NCBI GenBank assembly: GCA_025330725.1
Contig: JAIWND010000001.1
Span: 2,052,501 to 2,116,500 of the forward strand
Length of the DNA stretch: 64,000 nucleotides
Direction: 5' to 3'
Source: Chlamydoabsidia padenii
Lineage: Eukaryota > Mucoromycota > Mucoromycetes > Mucorales > Cunninghamellaceae
Position numbers and translations under genes: made by a program. The notes beneath the pieces were generated by a model. That model had not been told where the DNA came from. It searched no databases and saw only the letters and a program-made list of their open reading frames with translations. This document shows positions 13,188 through 25,500 of this stretch, in pieces; position 1 is the first letter of the stretch, and each line of letters begins with the position of its first letter.

Positions 13188-14861
13188 TCAACAGTATTTG
13201 GATTGCTGGATTCGTATCCGGTCGACAGAATGACAGGTAATATGTACTTGGACTTTATTCATCCACGGATCATCATCATCAGAATGGCAATAAGCTTTTG
13301 ATCTGGGGACAATAAGTTGATGAACATGGATTTGTTGTACGGCTACACGTTTAGTATATCGAGGGTCAGCCATCATCATGCTTTCGTACCACAGATTAGC
13401 AACATCCAGCATGGCTAAACGGATCGTGCCCAAATTAACACCGAGCATGAATCGTCCTCCTGCTTCTTTGGCAGGCACATAGTCTTCATCATTAAGCAAT
13501 TGGCACCGAAGATGGCGTAAAGTCAAATGTTGTAATCGAGGGCAAACACGGCAGAGTGCGACCACGTCCGAGTCAAAGCAGACTTTTGTTTCTGATAGCA
13601 TCAGCTCTCTAATCTTGGCTAGCTCACCACCATCATTCGTTGATAACACCCCACCCGAGACATCCAGTCGAGTCAGATTGGGGCATATACTTGATAATCG
13701 AGCCAGGGGAATGATCTGCCTGTCGGGATTTGAAAATGTGAGGGCCAGACTTTTCAATCGAGGAAGCATAATGGCGCGAGAACCTAATAGAGGTTGACAT
13801 GTATCGATTGTTATAGCCAGCGATGTGAGAAAAACAAACGAAGGTAGGGTGGGTACTGAAGGCAATCGAGTCTTTTTACCACCATCATCATTAGGTAAGC
13901 AACAAGTCCAATGGAATCGATCGAGGGCGGGATTATTTTTAAATCCCGACAACCAAGTGTTCAGTCCTGCCCATAAAGTTACCATTTTGACATGATCAAT
14001 AGGATCCTCAGTATCATTCCAAACAATATCTAATTCAGTCAACTTGAGGCATTGTTGTGTGATCAGGTGGATAAGAGTAGCATGAGGATCATTGGTGACA
14101 CGAACGTCTTTTAGTCTTAAAGTTTGCAACTCGGGGTAGGCGTGGCCCAGAAAAGTGTAACCCGAAGCATCGATCAAACTGACATGATCAAGAGTGAGTG
14201 TGGTTAAACCAGGTTGGAGCAAGGTCGGTGTTTGGGTCAGACAGAGATGAAAAGAAGTCAAGGAGAGCGATTGGAGCTGTGGGCAAGCTGCATGAATTGT
14301 ATCGAAACTCCGCTCGTCCAAATGGAAAAAACCCCTCGAAGCATATAACTCTAAACTACGCAAGAAAGGCAAGTGAGAAGGAAGATCTAGGATCGAGTTA
14401 TAGAAATAGAGGTCCATGGTCAATGTGTGGAGATGAGGGGCGAGACGTGGGGCCCAGATCGAGGTAGGATCCTTGTGCCAGACTGGCAGGTGTTTGAGCT
14501 CAGACCAACCTTCGGCCAAGGGATACCGGCGACGATGGCAACACACCCCGTATAAACCTGGATTCTGATCAGGCAAGATATCCACCTTGATCACTCGCGG
14601 ACAGATCTGCTGCAATGTACGCCAAGTGTCGGTGTCCTGAATATGGCAATGGAATGTAAGTTGTCGGATTCGCTGTTTTTCTTCACAAGGATGCATGATC
14701 AATCGTTGAATCTGATCAGAGGTATATAGCTGGATCGAATGATACAATTGCTCGCGTACGGCTAGTGACCATGAGTGGCATACCAATCCACAAATCGCCA
14801 ATTGGTGCTGAGATAAATGGGTAAAGATGGATTGAAGTATTTCGAGCGGTAATGAATCCAT
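13188..14861 (-). CDS. F-box and leucine-rich-repeat protein
   Basis: Probable substrate receptor of an SCF ubiquitin ligase. Single exon, 557 aa. The N-terminal F-box reads LPLEILQSIFTHLSQHQLAICGLVCHSW and should bind Skp1. Degenerate LRRs follow, with repeated units such as LRSLELYAS, LQSLSLTSFHLC, LTTLTLDHVSLID, LQTLRLKDVRV, LTRLDVSGGVL and LQHLTLRHLRC. The substrate is unknown; such F-box/LRR genes are expanded in Mucoromycota. The promoter side (14862-15590) contains an exact copy of the 12-base motif at 15075. An acidic patch (HSDDDDPW) lies near the C-terminus. Confidence 0.85.
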   Translation of the reverse strand: MDSLPLEILQSIFTHLSQHQLAICGLVCHSWSLAVREQLYHSIQLYTSDQIQRLIMHPCEEKQRIRQLTFHCHIQDTDTWRTLQQICPRVIKVDILPDQNPGLYGVCCHRRRYPLAEGWSELKHLPVWHKDPTSIWAPRLAPHLHTLTMDLYFYNSILDLPSHLPFLRSLELYASRGFFHLDERSFDTIHAACPQLQSLSLTSFHLCLTQTPTLLQPGLTTLTLDHVSLIDASGYTFLGHAYPELQTLRLKDVRVTNDPHATLIHLITQQCLKLTELDIVWNDTEDPIDHVKMVTLWAGLNTWLSGFKNNPALDRFHWTCCLPNDDGGKKTRLPSVPTLPSFVFLTSLAITIDTCQPLLGSRAIMLPRLKSLALTFSNPDRQIIPLARLSSICPNLTRLDVSGGVLSTNDGGELAKIRELMLSETKVCFDSDVVALCRVCPRLQHLTLRHLRCQLLNDEDYVPAKEAGGRFMLGVNLGTIRLAMLDVANLWYESMMMADPRYTKRVAVQQIHVHQLIVPRSKAYCHSDDDDPWMNKVQVHITCHSVDRIRIQQSKYC

Positions 14862-15585
14862 CGATGAAAGGAAAAGGGAAAGGAGAGGGTTGAGGGAATT
14901 TGTGGAAAAAAGGGGAAAAGAGAAAAAGAGAAGAAATTAAATAAAGAGCTCAATGAACGCTATCTCCTCAGCCAATAGTCTTTTTCTCTCTCATCCGTAT
15001 GCACGTATAATGAAACAGGGTGAGCTTATTTGCTCATGGTGGTGTGATCTCTCGGCGAGGGAAAGTGTATCATTTTCAAATCCCGCCTGATGCGGGTCTA
15101 TTTCTTTTCCTTTTCCCAAATATTAATTCTTATCTTTCTCTTTCGCTTGTTACAACTTTATTCTTTTTTTTTGGCGGGGGGGGGGTTGGATTAGGTAACA
15201 TAAATCGCTCATGGATGAGCTGACAAAGTAACTCAACTAACCCGACTTGCTACTTTTTGATTGTTAGGTAATAGTAGACACTGGCCTTCTTGAGGACATT
15301 TTACTTGACGGCCATCATACGAAACGACAAACTATTTACTAATGTACCACTGTAAATAGAGGACGACTAATGTATACAACACACAAGACTTGGTAATAAT
15401 AACGACAACCCTTTTCAACAATACCAAATGGGCGGGGGGGAATACTCCTTCGACAGATAATAAATCTCTTGGTGGTGGTGGGGGGGTATGTGTGTTTAAA
15501 CTCGACGAATGCAGTATATAGTTTATTAGTACTAGGGTTATTATGTCTTTTAATAAAAACAGAATAACCGTTTTTAAAACATAGT
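14862..15585. other. Intergenic region between F-box and membrane protein genes
   Basis: Noncoding DNA upstream of the F-box gene and downstream of the four-TM gene. It includes a motif copy (15075-15086), G runs at about 15174-15185 and 15478-15487, and AATAAA-like sequences. The motif copy at 15075 is followed by GCGGG, so CCCGC-CTGAT-GCGGG could fold into a small hairpin. No gene is visible. Confidence 0.5.
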
Positions 15586-16543
15586 TTACTTTAATTGGGA
15601 AGGTTGTATATGAAATCCACCAGGCTCAGAAGTGGTATTATAGGGTTGAAGTGGGGCCATACGTGGAGCAGGACGATTATAATCAAAATAGGATGAAGAA
15701 TAGGGCTGTTTGGAAGGGGGTTGAACAGGCGGGTTTTTTTCTCGACGGCGAACATGATGGATACAGTAAAGAAAGATGGACTATGTATATATAAAAAAAA
15801 CATGATGAATAACTCCAAGTTATAACCAATCAAGTGTCCTTACATTAATGATAAAGCCAAGTGCGGTGGTGATGGCTACCCAAATGATTGCCATTTGCCA
15901 TACTTGACTGCACTGATTCCACAAAGAACACATATAATCAGCACATTGACTTTTTGTCTTTTCTTCTCCACCCACACACTGAACAACAAATGGATGCATC
16001 CCAAAACCTAAAAGTGAAAAGTACCCTAGGTTGTTAATTGTGTCGACAATCGTGGTCAAGTATATGCACCACCACATCATTCTTGCTAACCATTGGCTAC
16101 TCTAAGAAAGAAAGAAAAAAAAACCGAAATAAGATCATGAATTCATGCAAGTATATAGAAAATTTACCAGGATGACCGCCAAGGTGGCGAATAAAGACAA
16201 AATCACAAGGACACAACTGATAAGACATGAAAAATTTGTACTGAGTGTAGCAATAAATTGAAGGGACTCTATGATATTGACAAAAAAAAAAAAAAAAAAA
16301 AAAAGTATCAGTAAAGGAGAGGATATCACTTGTGTTCTTACGGGGCCACTCTGAGTTTGAAAATAAATTCCAGATCTCCCAACATGCTCGCACCATTTGC
16401 AAACTGGTTAGAAAATAGATGCATGGTGCCAGTTTAAACCCATGACAGCTTTGTACATGTTCTTTTTCCATTGTATCCAATGTAGAAAAACGGGGGAAAA
16501 GGAGGGTTTTTAGTAATCCAGTGAATTCATGCCTATATTTCAA
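15586..16543 (-). CDS. Hypothetical four-transmembrane protein
   Basis: Integral membrane protein of unknown function. Four exons (16543-16342, 16268-16168, 16101-15844, 15780-15586) join in frame to 251 aa. Hydrophobic segments are around LAPCIYFLTSLQMVRACWEI, LISCVLVILSLFATLAVIL, MMWWCIYLTTIVDTINNLGY and MAIIWVAITTALGFIIN-SIFLYCI. The loop between segments 3 and 4 has Cys residues (QCVGG, QCADYMCSLWNQCSQ). The C-terminal tail after HHVRRREKNPP is Pro/Gln/Tyr-rich and probably cytosolic. The layout recalls fungal tetraspan or MARVEL-like proteins, but I see no diagnostic CCG motif and do not assign a family. Confidence 0.7.
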
Positions 16544-16661
16544 TTTGATCTACATTCATTCTTGGCGGGACATTATATCATGACATATGATCATTGTTAC
16601 AAGGACAAGATTTTATTTATTAAATTATCCAAGTCTTTAGTATTTTATCAATTAATCTGAT

Positions 16662-18046
16662 CTAAAGGAGACCAAACGCATCCACGTTCCAAAAGTTAAG
16701 AGAATCCACAATACGGTGATCTTGACCATCCAATACTTGTTCCAAAGCCCGAAAATCTTCTTGTTTCAATTCAGGTACGATCGCCAAGTTTTCAATAATA
16801 CGTGAACGGGTGACAGATTTAGGAATCACAGAGACACCACGTTGGACATTCCAGGAGAGTACTATTTGAGCAGCAGACTTGTTGTACTTTTGAGCAATGG
16901 CAAGCTAGATCATCAAAATATATATAAAAAAAGAGCATCAGTATCATCTATTCCCCCCCCCCTTTTTTTTAATTTTGTTTGATCACTTTACCACTTTTTC
17001 ATCCTTCAAGATGGGAGAGTTGGTGCTGCCCAAAGGAGAATATGCTGTAACTGTATGTATAAAATTCATTTAGTCAATGTAACCCGGCCATCCTATTGAT
17101 ATTCCTTACTGTGAACTCCATGTTCCTTGGAAAACTTCAACAAGTCATCTTGACGTAAATAAGGATGTAATTCCACTTGGTTGACAGCTGGTTTGACTTT
17201 ACAATTCTTAATTACCTTGGTCAATGTAGCAATGTTAAAGTTAGACACACCAATAGCACGCACCTTGGAGGTATCCAACTTTTCCATGGCCTAAAGAGAG
17301 AAGAAAAAAAAAGGGGGTAAGTTATGAGATATTGTCCAGTAACAAGTTTTCTTTATTTAATACTTACTGCCCATGTATCCAAATAACTGGTGTCATCCAA
17401 TATAACATTTCCATCCGCATCCTTGGGTACTTTTTCTTCCCCAGCTTGGAAAGCAATCGGCCTATATGATATAGTCGAAATTGGTTGGTTAGTTAGTATC
17501 TATTTCATATCAGATATTGCTTATTATCTTACCAGTGAATCAAATAGAGATCAAGGTAATCTAATTGTAAAAGTTCCAAAGACTTCTCCAAAGCAGGTTG
17601 AACGTCTTCAGGGCGATGGCTGTTGTTCCATAACTTGGTAGTTACAAAAAGTTCTTCACGAGGAATACCACTATCCTTAATTGCTTGACCTACTTCCTTT
17701 TCATTGTCATCTAAACAAAAATAAAAAGAAGCAATGTCAAGATTCAGGGTTTTTATTTCACCCATTCTTTTCTCTGTTACTTACAGAAATAAGCTGTATC
17801 AATATGTCGGTATCTAGATAAAATTAAGAATATCAAGCTAAAAAAGCCATTTCCAATATCCTGCGTTTTTGTTTCCCTACCCCGCTTTAATTGCATCCAA
17901 GACAGCTTGATAAACTTCATTAGGCTTGGATTGCCAGGTTCCCAACCCAACCAAAGGGATTTTGGCGCCGGTATTTCTGTCATTAGTGAATGAGATTAGT
18001 ATCAAACGTGACAATAGAAATGTTTTACTTACAAAGTAGCAGACAT
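16662..18046 (-). CDS. Aldo-keto reductase (Gcy1/Ypr1-like)
   Basis: NADPH-dependent carbonyl reductase of the AKR superfamily, about 300 aa. A 14-nt first coding exon (18046-18033, ATGTCTGCTACTTT) is followed by several short exons. Motifs in order: [38 protein letters not shown] (catalytic Asp and Tyr), FVTTKLWN (Lys), [12 protein letters not shown] (His), [29 protein letters not shown] and [17 protein letters not shown] (cofactor binding). The tetrad D-Y-K-H is complete. The sequence is closest in style to glycerol/aldehyde reductases Gcy1 and Ypr1, but the substrate cannot be read from sequence. It ends [11 protein letters not shown]. Confidence 0.93.
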
Positions 18047-19744
18047 GATTCAATTGTTTTATAATTTCGTAGAGTTGACAAGAGAAAGAAGGGTGGAATA
18101 TGACAAATGATGAAGAATATATAGTTTCGCTGTCGGGTTTTGAATTGTGAGACCTTCATGGTGAATTGTAATTTCAACAAATGACAAATCAATCCCTTTA
18201 AAATCTCGTCAGCATTGTATCAATGACAACATCTTTATTAACAAAGTGACACCATGCAAGTATCTCATATGATATTAAACCCGACCGATCGAATTAAAGT
18301 TTTTTCAGGGATTGATCCGAAAAAGGGACCCGAAAAAGAAAATCCCGCTTTTTTAGCGGTCTACACCGAGTTTGAAAGATCACTCCATGGTCCTTTTTTA
18401 TCCCTCTCTCTTTGTCCCCTATTCAATCTAACCTTTAGTTTTGTAGAAAAGGTGGACAATTAAAATGAATTGCGATAGTATGAACGAATGTAGCTTGACA
18501 GGATAAGTGAACAGGAATACATTTTTGTGATTGTAGGCATCATACTCACTAGGTATGTCGTGCACAGAAAACAAAAACAAAAAGAGAGAGATAGACAGAT
18601 ACTTATAAAGTGGACTGACTGACTAACGACCTTTTACTTTACTAGGCTTATAGGAATTAATAATCAAGACTGAACTGCTTAGTGGCGTCATTGAACAACA
18701 ATCAGCTAAGAAAAAAAAAAACTAGGAATCGATCAAGTAACAAAAAGGGTGAAGGTGATTGTGATCCATTGTTGGCTCCCACTTCATCAATAGTCTCTTT
18801 AATTGATACTATATAATACTAACTCGTGCTGTTTTTTATGTATAGGTTTTTTTTTCTTAGGATCAAATGATACAAGTGAATTGTAGAACAAACCAGGATA
18901 AATCACTTGACATATTGAACATTTTAGGTTCGATCATTGACTATACAATGGACAAAAAATACTGAAACAACGATTGATGGCTCTGGATACTAATGAAAGG
19001 AATCTTGATTAAATGGACCTGTTTACGCCATATCAAACCAAAACTCTACCATAGATTAGTATAATTAGTTATATGACGTTTCCACTTTGATTAGTTGTAT
19101 TTGGTTATTGGTGCCTTTAATAATAAAAACCTCGTTATGTACATATCATACTTGATTATGTGACAATTTGGACTCGGGGGGGAAGTTTCTGGCCCTTGAT
19201 CAAAAGTACAAAGACAAAATACTCACTCTATTATAAACCGATGCTTTAGATAATAAATGCCCCCATAATTACTTTAATCAATGATATTTCACAAACGTGA
19301 TCAGGTAATACCGTCCGATCAAAAGTGGTTAAAACGCAAAGTAGTTGGTCAAAGGTGGAATCATTTGATGTATTTATAGCTGCACCTAGAAGAAAAAGCA
19401 TTGACATATGGATGCATGTACTATATATGTATATTTATATCATGAAGTAAAATGGCTATAATGTGAAAGGGTGTAATGAGTAGTGTAGGTGTCTGATTTA
19501 AGCTTTGCATGAATGGCGGTCTTTTAAATAGTAGACCTTGGTTCCCCGCCCACTCCTTTTTAAAATGAATCATATGGGTTGAGCGCCGATACCTGTATGT
19601 ATGTCACTACATGAGACCCCAAATAAAGACAGATACAGAATAATGTCTATTGATAAACAAAAGGCTATTTTTTATTACAAATAAAAAGGAATATAAAGGG
19701 ATTGGGTGTAGCTACTATTGTAAGTGAATACAAAAATGAATAAT
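18047..19744. other. Long noncoding interval with dispersed repeat copy B
   Basis: About 1.7 kb without a supportable gene, AT-rich throughout. It holds promoter DNA of the aldo-keto reductase, a weak motif variant with a hairpin (AATCCCGC...TTTTTTAGCGG, about 18341-18359), and the inverted repeat copy at 19003-19137. The frame at 18254-18463 is short and low-complexity and I do not support it. Confidence 0.5.
19003..19137 (-). repeat. Dispersed repeat, copy B (inverted relative to copy A)
   Basis: The reverse complement aligns with 8662-8800 at roughly 80% identity by eye, sharing GAGGTTTTTATTATTAAA, GGCACC/AGCACC, ATACTAAT, TATGGTAGAGT, GGTTTGATATG and TCAATCAAGA/TTAATCAAGA blocks. No open frame, no clear terminal inverted repeats. 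Confidence 0.7.
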
Positions 19745-20860
19745 CTACTTTCTATACCAAAGTTGAGTGATCTTGGTCTACAGAAAAAAAAAAGTAGGTT
19801 CACAATTAAAACTGAGATTTATTCTTCTTCTTTTTTGTACTTACTCTTCTCATCTTCTTTTGCAATTGGAAGATACCATACAGAAGGGCTTCAGCAGTAG
19901 GAGGACAACCAGGGACGTAGATATCAACAGGTACAATACGATCGCAACCACGTACAACGGAGTAAGAGTAGTGATAATAACCACCACCGTTAGCACAACT
20001 ACCCATGGAGATGACCCAACGAGGTTCAGGCATCTATAATTCAAATTAGAATCATTGTCTCTCTATATTTATTACCACTCTAGTTTATTTTCATTACCTG
20101 ATCATACACCTTTCGTAAAGCAGGAGCCATCTTGTTAGTCAGGGTACCGGCAACAATCATCACATCAGATTGACGAGGAGAGGCACGGAACACAATACCA
20201 ATACGATCTTGATCATAACGAGGAGTTGAGCAATGCATCATTTCCTATCATTGTTAAAAAAGAAAAAGGTGAGTTGATCCTATGTTCAGAAGGGGTATCC
20301 CCCAAATAAATCGTAGGCTTACCACAGCACAACAGGCTAAACCGAAAGTCATGGGCCAGATAGAACCTTCACGAGCCCAACTGACAACTCGATCGACAGT
20401 TGACAAGACGTATTCTAGAGAAGGTAAAAAAAAAAAAAAAATAGTAAAGGTCGGTTAGAGAGATTAAACAACCATCCATATATTTCCCCCTCCTAATTTA
20501 TACTTACCAGCGCTGTTGTTGGGAGTAACGCTGATATCCTTGATATCGTCAATGTTTCGGACGACTTCGGTGGACATGGCACGTTGTGGTGCTGCCATTA
20601 ACTTGGGAGCTGTGGTCGCTAGATAAATAAATAAAAAAACAAGTGTATTCGTCAGTATTGTTTTCTAAAAGTCAAGGTTTTGATGAAAGGAGGACGAGAG
20701 GTTGTTTCTTTGCTGTATCGTCGTTTTTGTTTTGCTTTGTTTTTTCGTCTTGTCCGTTGCTGTTTGTTGATTATCCCCTTCCTCCTTTCCATGTGATAAT
20801 TATTGAATACATACAAAGAGCACGTTTTGCAAAGTTTAATCCAAGAGCAGAAGCTGCCAT
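19745..20860 (-). CDS. NADH:ubiquinone oxidoreductase PSST/NDUFS7 subunit, mitochondrial
   Basis: Nuclear-encoded complex I core subunit that carries Fe-S cluster N2 next to the quinone site. Several exons. The N-terminus [16 protein letters not shown]... is a basic mitochondrial presequence, with [17 protein letters not shown] in the second exon. The core reads [20 protein letters not shown], then [19 protein letters not shown] (tandem-Cys ligands), [42 protein letters not shown] and [19 protein letters not shown] (remaining Cys ligands). The last tiny exon encodes [10 protein letters not shown] and a stop at 19745. A copy of the 12-base motif (21028) lies about 170 bp upstream of the start codon. 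Having complex I excludes Saccharomycetaceae. Confidence 0.96.
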
Positions 20861-21081
20861 TTCGTCAACTATTAAAAAGGGTAATAAAAAGAGTGGGGAG
20901 AGAGAATGTGGAGTGAAAGAAAGAGAAGGAAACGCAGGATAAAGAATTTCATGTTTTTGTATCGGGGCCCTCGCAAAGAAAAAACAACCACACAGTCACG
21001 ACTACCACCCTAAATTGATGCCCTAAAGCGGGATTTGAATTTATTGTTCTTGATAAAAAGTAAAAGTTCTATATACTATGT

Positions 21082-22300
21082 CTAGTCTAAATTGGCTACA
21101 AAGCAACCAGTCTTGATGATAAAGTCTTGTACAGGTATTCCTAGTTTCCAGTCAACATGTCCAGCACCTAAAAACATCACAGGAGGCTACACAAAAGAGG
21201 ATTAATTAGAGAAATACGAAATCCATACATTGTGTGTGTAAGTATACTTACGTTTAGTCGAGTAATAGATTCAGCCATGATCATTGGAATGGGAGTCTTC
21301 ATACCTATAACAAAAAAAAAAGAAGATCAAAAGTCAGTGACATTTTACATACAAGTTTGTTTTTTGACTTACCCACAGGACAGACCCCGCCCTTTGTATA
21401 TCCAGTCATTTCAAGTGATACCTATAACAAATGTTAGTTTAAATTACAATATAAATAAAGTGCGGTACCTGAGAGTCGGCTAATCGAAAGTTGTAGTTCT
21501 TTTTACTGATCGTCCTATCTTTTAAATCCCGCGCATAATTCATCAGGACCTGAGTGTTGAGGGGAGAATCATACTATGGTATAACAAAAAAGCATCAAGA
21601 TTAGTTCCCACATGTTAGATTGTTCGTTTCTTACTCTAGTGATGATACAGTAGAATTTTGAATATAGAGGATCTAATAAGAAAGGTGGTAAGCAAATGCA
21701 AACGAGACCTAATTTCTAATTTCTCTCTCTCTCTCTTACCAGATATATCATCATGAGTACAACGTGTGTTTTCCATTATCAGAGTTTTGCACATATGTGA
21801 GTGAGAAGGAGCCTTGACTCGGAATCTATATATATATATATATATAGCAAAGTTAACTACCCAAAAAGTTGTGTATGATATGCAGACTTACGATCTTTGT
21901 TGGATTTCCCAGTCATAGTAATCTGATTCCACAGGTATCAGTCGACTTTTATGATACAGTCCCAATGATTTTACCCCTTGTTCAACCTGTCAAAAGTGGG
22001 TGAGTGTGATTACAATACAAGGATTCCTTTTGGCTATACTATACCTGTTTTACCACGTCAGGCGCATTCTCGAGTACTTTCTCGTTATCACATCCGTCTT
22101 CCCAAAGTTCCATATATTCCTTGTTGTAAAGAGAGTACAGTCCATTAATATCCTTTACTAAAGTCTGAATCGTATTTAAGCAAAAAGAGTCATGTTAGTA
22201 AAAGATTAAAAGTTTACTTGTTATTTTATATATGTTTTTATTTTTTTCTTACCTGTAAAGTAGTTTGTTGTTCTTGAGGTAAATCTTTTACAAGTAACAT
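21082..22300 (-). CDS. YbaK/aminoacyl-tRNA deacylase-domain protein
   Basis: Protein with a C-terminal YbaK-like domain, a family that hydrolyses mischarged aminoacyl-tRNAs. It begins MLLVKDLPQEQQTTLQ at 22300 and is split into eight or so short exons, giving roughly 280 aa. The N-terminal half (SLYNKEYMELWEDG) is predicted helical and unrecognised. The YbaK-type half includes VESDYYDWE, FRVKAPSHSHMCKTLIMENT, FYCIITR, FRLADSQ, TGYTKGGVCPVGMKTPIPMIM and FLGAGHVDWKLGI. The GYTKGGVCP-G block corresponds to the family's GG(V/I)SP-G signature. It is a stand-alone editing-like protein, with no synthetase domains. Its substrate tRNA is not deducible. A motif-like TTTAAATCCCGC at 21521 is coding (ARDLKD) and probably incidental. 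Confidence 0.75.
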
Positions 22301-22465
22301 GTTGGAGAAAAAGAGAGGTTACTTTTGATTGTGAATGTAAAAGAAGAAAGAAGGGTTTATTTTTATTTTTTTGGCACACTGTCAGATATAACTTATTTCA
22401 TTTCCCGACGGCTACTCGGCGCTATATAAAAATGAAACTCTTTTCCAGTTTCCCTTTTTCTTCCC

Positions 22466-22498
<33 letters not shown>

Positions 22499-22525
22499 CC
22501 CCTATCCTCGCCATTTAATACAACA

Positions 22526-25500
22526 ATGTCTCTTATCGATGACTTTATGGAGTCGTCTGAAATAGACCATGGGTCTTCCATGGCGCTATTCGGTGACCAG
22601 TTTAACTTCTCCAATGGTCACAGTAATGCTTATGATGGTGTAGACACTTTACGGGTAAGGAACCAAATGAAACAACTACAACAATTGGCTGACTATTTTC
22701 TTTTTCTTTTTCCTTTGTGAAATGGAAATAGCTTGAAACTGGTTATGTCTCAACAGGGTTTGGTCAAATAGAAGTACCCATCTTTGTACTGGACTATGTA
22801 CAATTCCAACTCCCGGCAAAGATAGTGGATATGGCGGTGGCAAACAATATTTTGGTCATTGCGTTAAGTACCTTTCGCATTCTTCGTATTGATCTGGACA
22901 ATCCACTTGAAGTTGAAGGTAAACTAAAACAACAAACAAACAAAAGAAATATTGGACACTAACAAATAACACCCATCTTTCTTTTCTTTCTTTAACCATT
23001 AGATATTGAAATCACACGAAAAGCCAGCGACGGAAAGATCACCAAACTCTTTTTCGACCCCACCGGACGACACTTGATTATCACCACGGATCGTGAAGAA
23101 AATTACTACCTCTACGAAAAATGGCGAAGGACAAAACAGCTCAACAAACTTAAGGGGATAACTATCACATCAATCGGCTGGAACAAGCAGGCCACCCTGG
23201 CGGATCCTTCAACACGCGAAATCCTCATTGGCACCAAGAAAGGCTTGATTTATGAAACTGTACTCGAACCCACTGACGAGTTCTTTAGGCGCGAAGAACG
23301 GTATCTCGAACAAATCTACTCGATCCATGAATCCACTATGCCTATCACTGGTCTACACTTTGAACAATTCCCTGTCAATAATCGCAAGTACTTTGTCATG
23401 GCTACAACACCTACCCGAATCTATCAATTCGTTGGCTTCATTGGTCCCACTAATGGAAATCGGGCATCTCCTGGCTTTGGTGATGTCTCTGAAGAACGAG
23501 GCGAAAAGGCTATCTTTGGTGGTTTATTCTCAAAGTATCAAGTCAATCCTGGTAAGAAAAGAAGAAGAAGAAGAAAAAAAAAAGATTTGAACATGTATAC
23601 TCATATTTAGCTTTTTGGGGATCAACAGGTTTCCAAGAACTACCTGGTGAATTGCCTTATAGCGAAGTCCACTTTTTCAGTAAATTCCATGAAATCCAAC
23701 AACAAGGTGTCGCTCAAACTTTTGCTTGGCTGGCTGGACCCGGTATTTATCATGGTGATCTCATCTTTGGGTCTCAGAATGTCGGAGACAGTGTTATCGA
23801 CAATGTCCAACTACTGCAGTAAGTGGATCATAAAAGGGAACCCTCATAATGATACTAATGTTTGTTTGAACTAGATATCCTTCGGTGCCATCGGATGAAG
23901 AATCTGGACGACTTGTTATGGAGTTCCCTATATCTTTGGCACTCACCGAATTCCACTTTGTGTTATTGTACAAGGATCGCGTCCGGGCCATCTGTCAACT
24001 GAATGATCAAATTGTTTATGAAGAAATGATACCCCTGGTAAGATTAATACAACTACATACATCCTAAAATAAATATACTAAGCTCTTCCTTTTTTATAAT
24101 AGAATCATGGTGAAAAAGTTCTTGGTTTGACGGTCGATGATACCAAGAAAACCTTCTGGGTTTATACCTCTCTCTCTATGTATGAACTGGTGATCAAGAA
24201 TGAAGAACGAGATGTTTGGAAACTCTATTTGGACAAGAAACAATACAACACTGCTCTACAATACTGCAAGGATCCAGCACAAAAAGATCGGGTGTACACT
24301 GCTCAAGCTAAGGATTACTTTGGCCAAGGTCGATATCAAATGAGTGCCAAATTCTTTGCTGAAAGTACGGTGCCATTTGAAGAAGTATCTCTCAAATTTA
24401 TTGAACATGACGAAATGGATGCTTTGCGGGTATACCTTGGAAACAAGTTGGGAAGATTACAAAAGAAGGTAGGATTTAAAGGATATGTATTTATTAAAAA
24501 AAAAGGGGGGGGAAGGAAATTATCTAATGCATCTTGGTTGTTTTTTATAGGATAGATCGCAAAAGACAATGTTGGCGACTTGGTTGGTGGAAATCTACTT
24601 GTCAAAATTAGGTGAACTTGATAATCTGATATCATCCGCACACTCAACTTCATGTAACAGTAACAATAACAAGGCTACGACAATGGCTATCGACAATGGA
24701 ACGACGAACAACAATACCAGTGATCTCGAACACTTTAAAGAACAACATGAAGATATTGTGGACGAATTCAAGACGTTTATCGAATCGTACAACGCCCATC
24801 TCCATCGTCCTACTACCTTTAGTCTACTGTCAAGACATGGTCGTAACGATATCTTATTATTTTATGCCTCCTTGAACGGTGATTACAATCAAGTCATCAA
24901 CTACTGGATCATGGAGAAGAACTGGAAAAAGGCATTGGAGGTCATCAGTAAACAGGTAGGACAAACAACAAAGTACAAGGACTAATGTGACTCACACTTT
25001 CTACTCTTTTGTATGTTTAGAACAACACCGAAACGTTTTACCGCTTTTCACCTGTTCTAATGGAAAATGAACCCTATGAAACGGTCAACATATGGATGCG
25101 ACAACCCAATTTGAATCCTCGGCGCTTGATTCCTGCTTTACTAAAATATGATCATAGCAAACTATCTGACAAGTCACTTCCGGTAAATAGGGTGGTATAC
25201 TCGCATATATAAACAGCCGACTCACTTGATCTCTCATTTTCTCCATAGAACCAAGCCGTACGCTATTTATCCTTTGTTGTATCGACCCTTGGAAGTACAG
25301 ATGCTGCCATCCATAACTTCTTGCTGACTCTTTATGCCATCCAATCTACACCCGATGAAACTGCATTATTGGCTTTCTTGAAAAACGAGGTAAAAAAAAA
25401 AAACGATAACTGGATGGATGTTTGAATGCTAACTGTCATTATAGGGTAGGGATATGCATTACAATCTCGACTATGCTTTACGATTATGTAGCCAAAACGG

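Noticed and set aside
13724..13734. CGGGATTTGAA inside the F-box gene counted as a motif copy
   Set aside because: It is coding sequence and differs at the first base, so it was left out of the nine exact copies.
19806..20039. Plus-strand frame over the complex I gene
   Set aside because: Antisense of the PSST exon whose Cys-ligand motifs are unmistakable.
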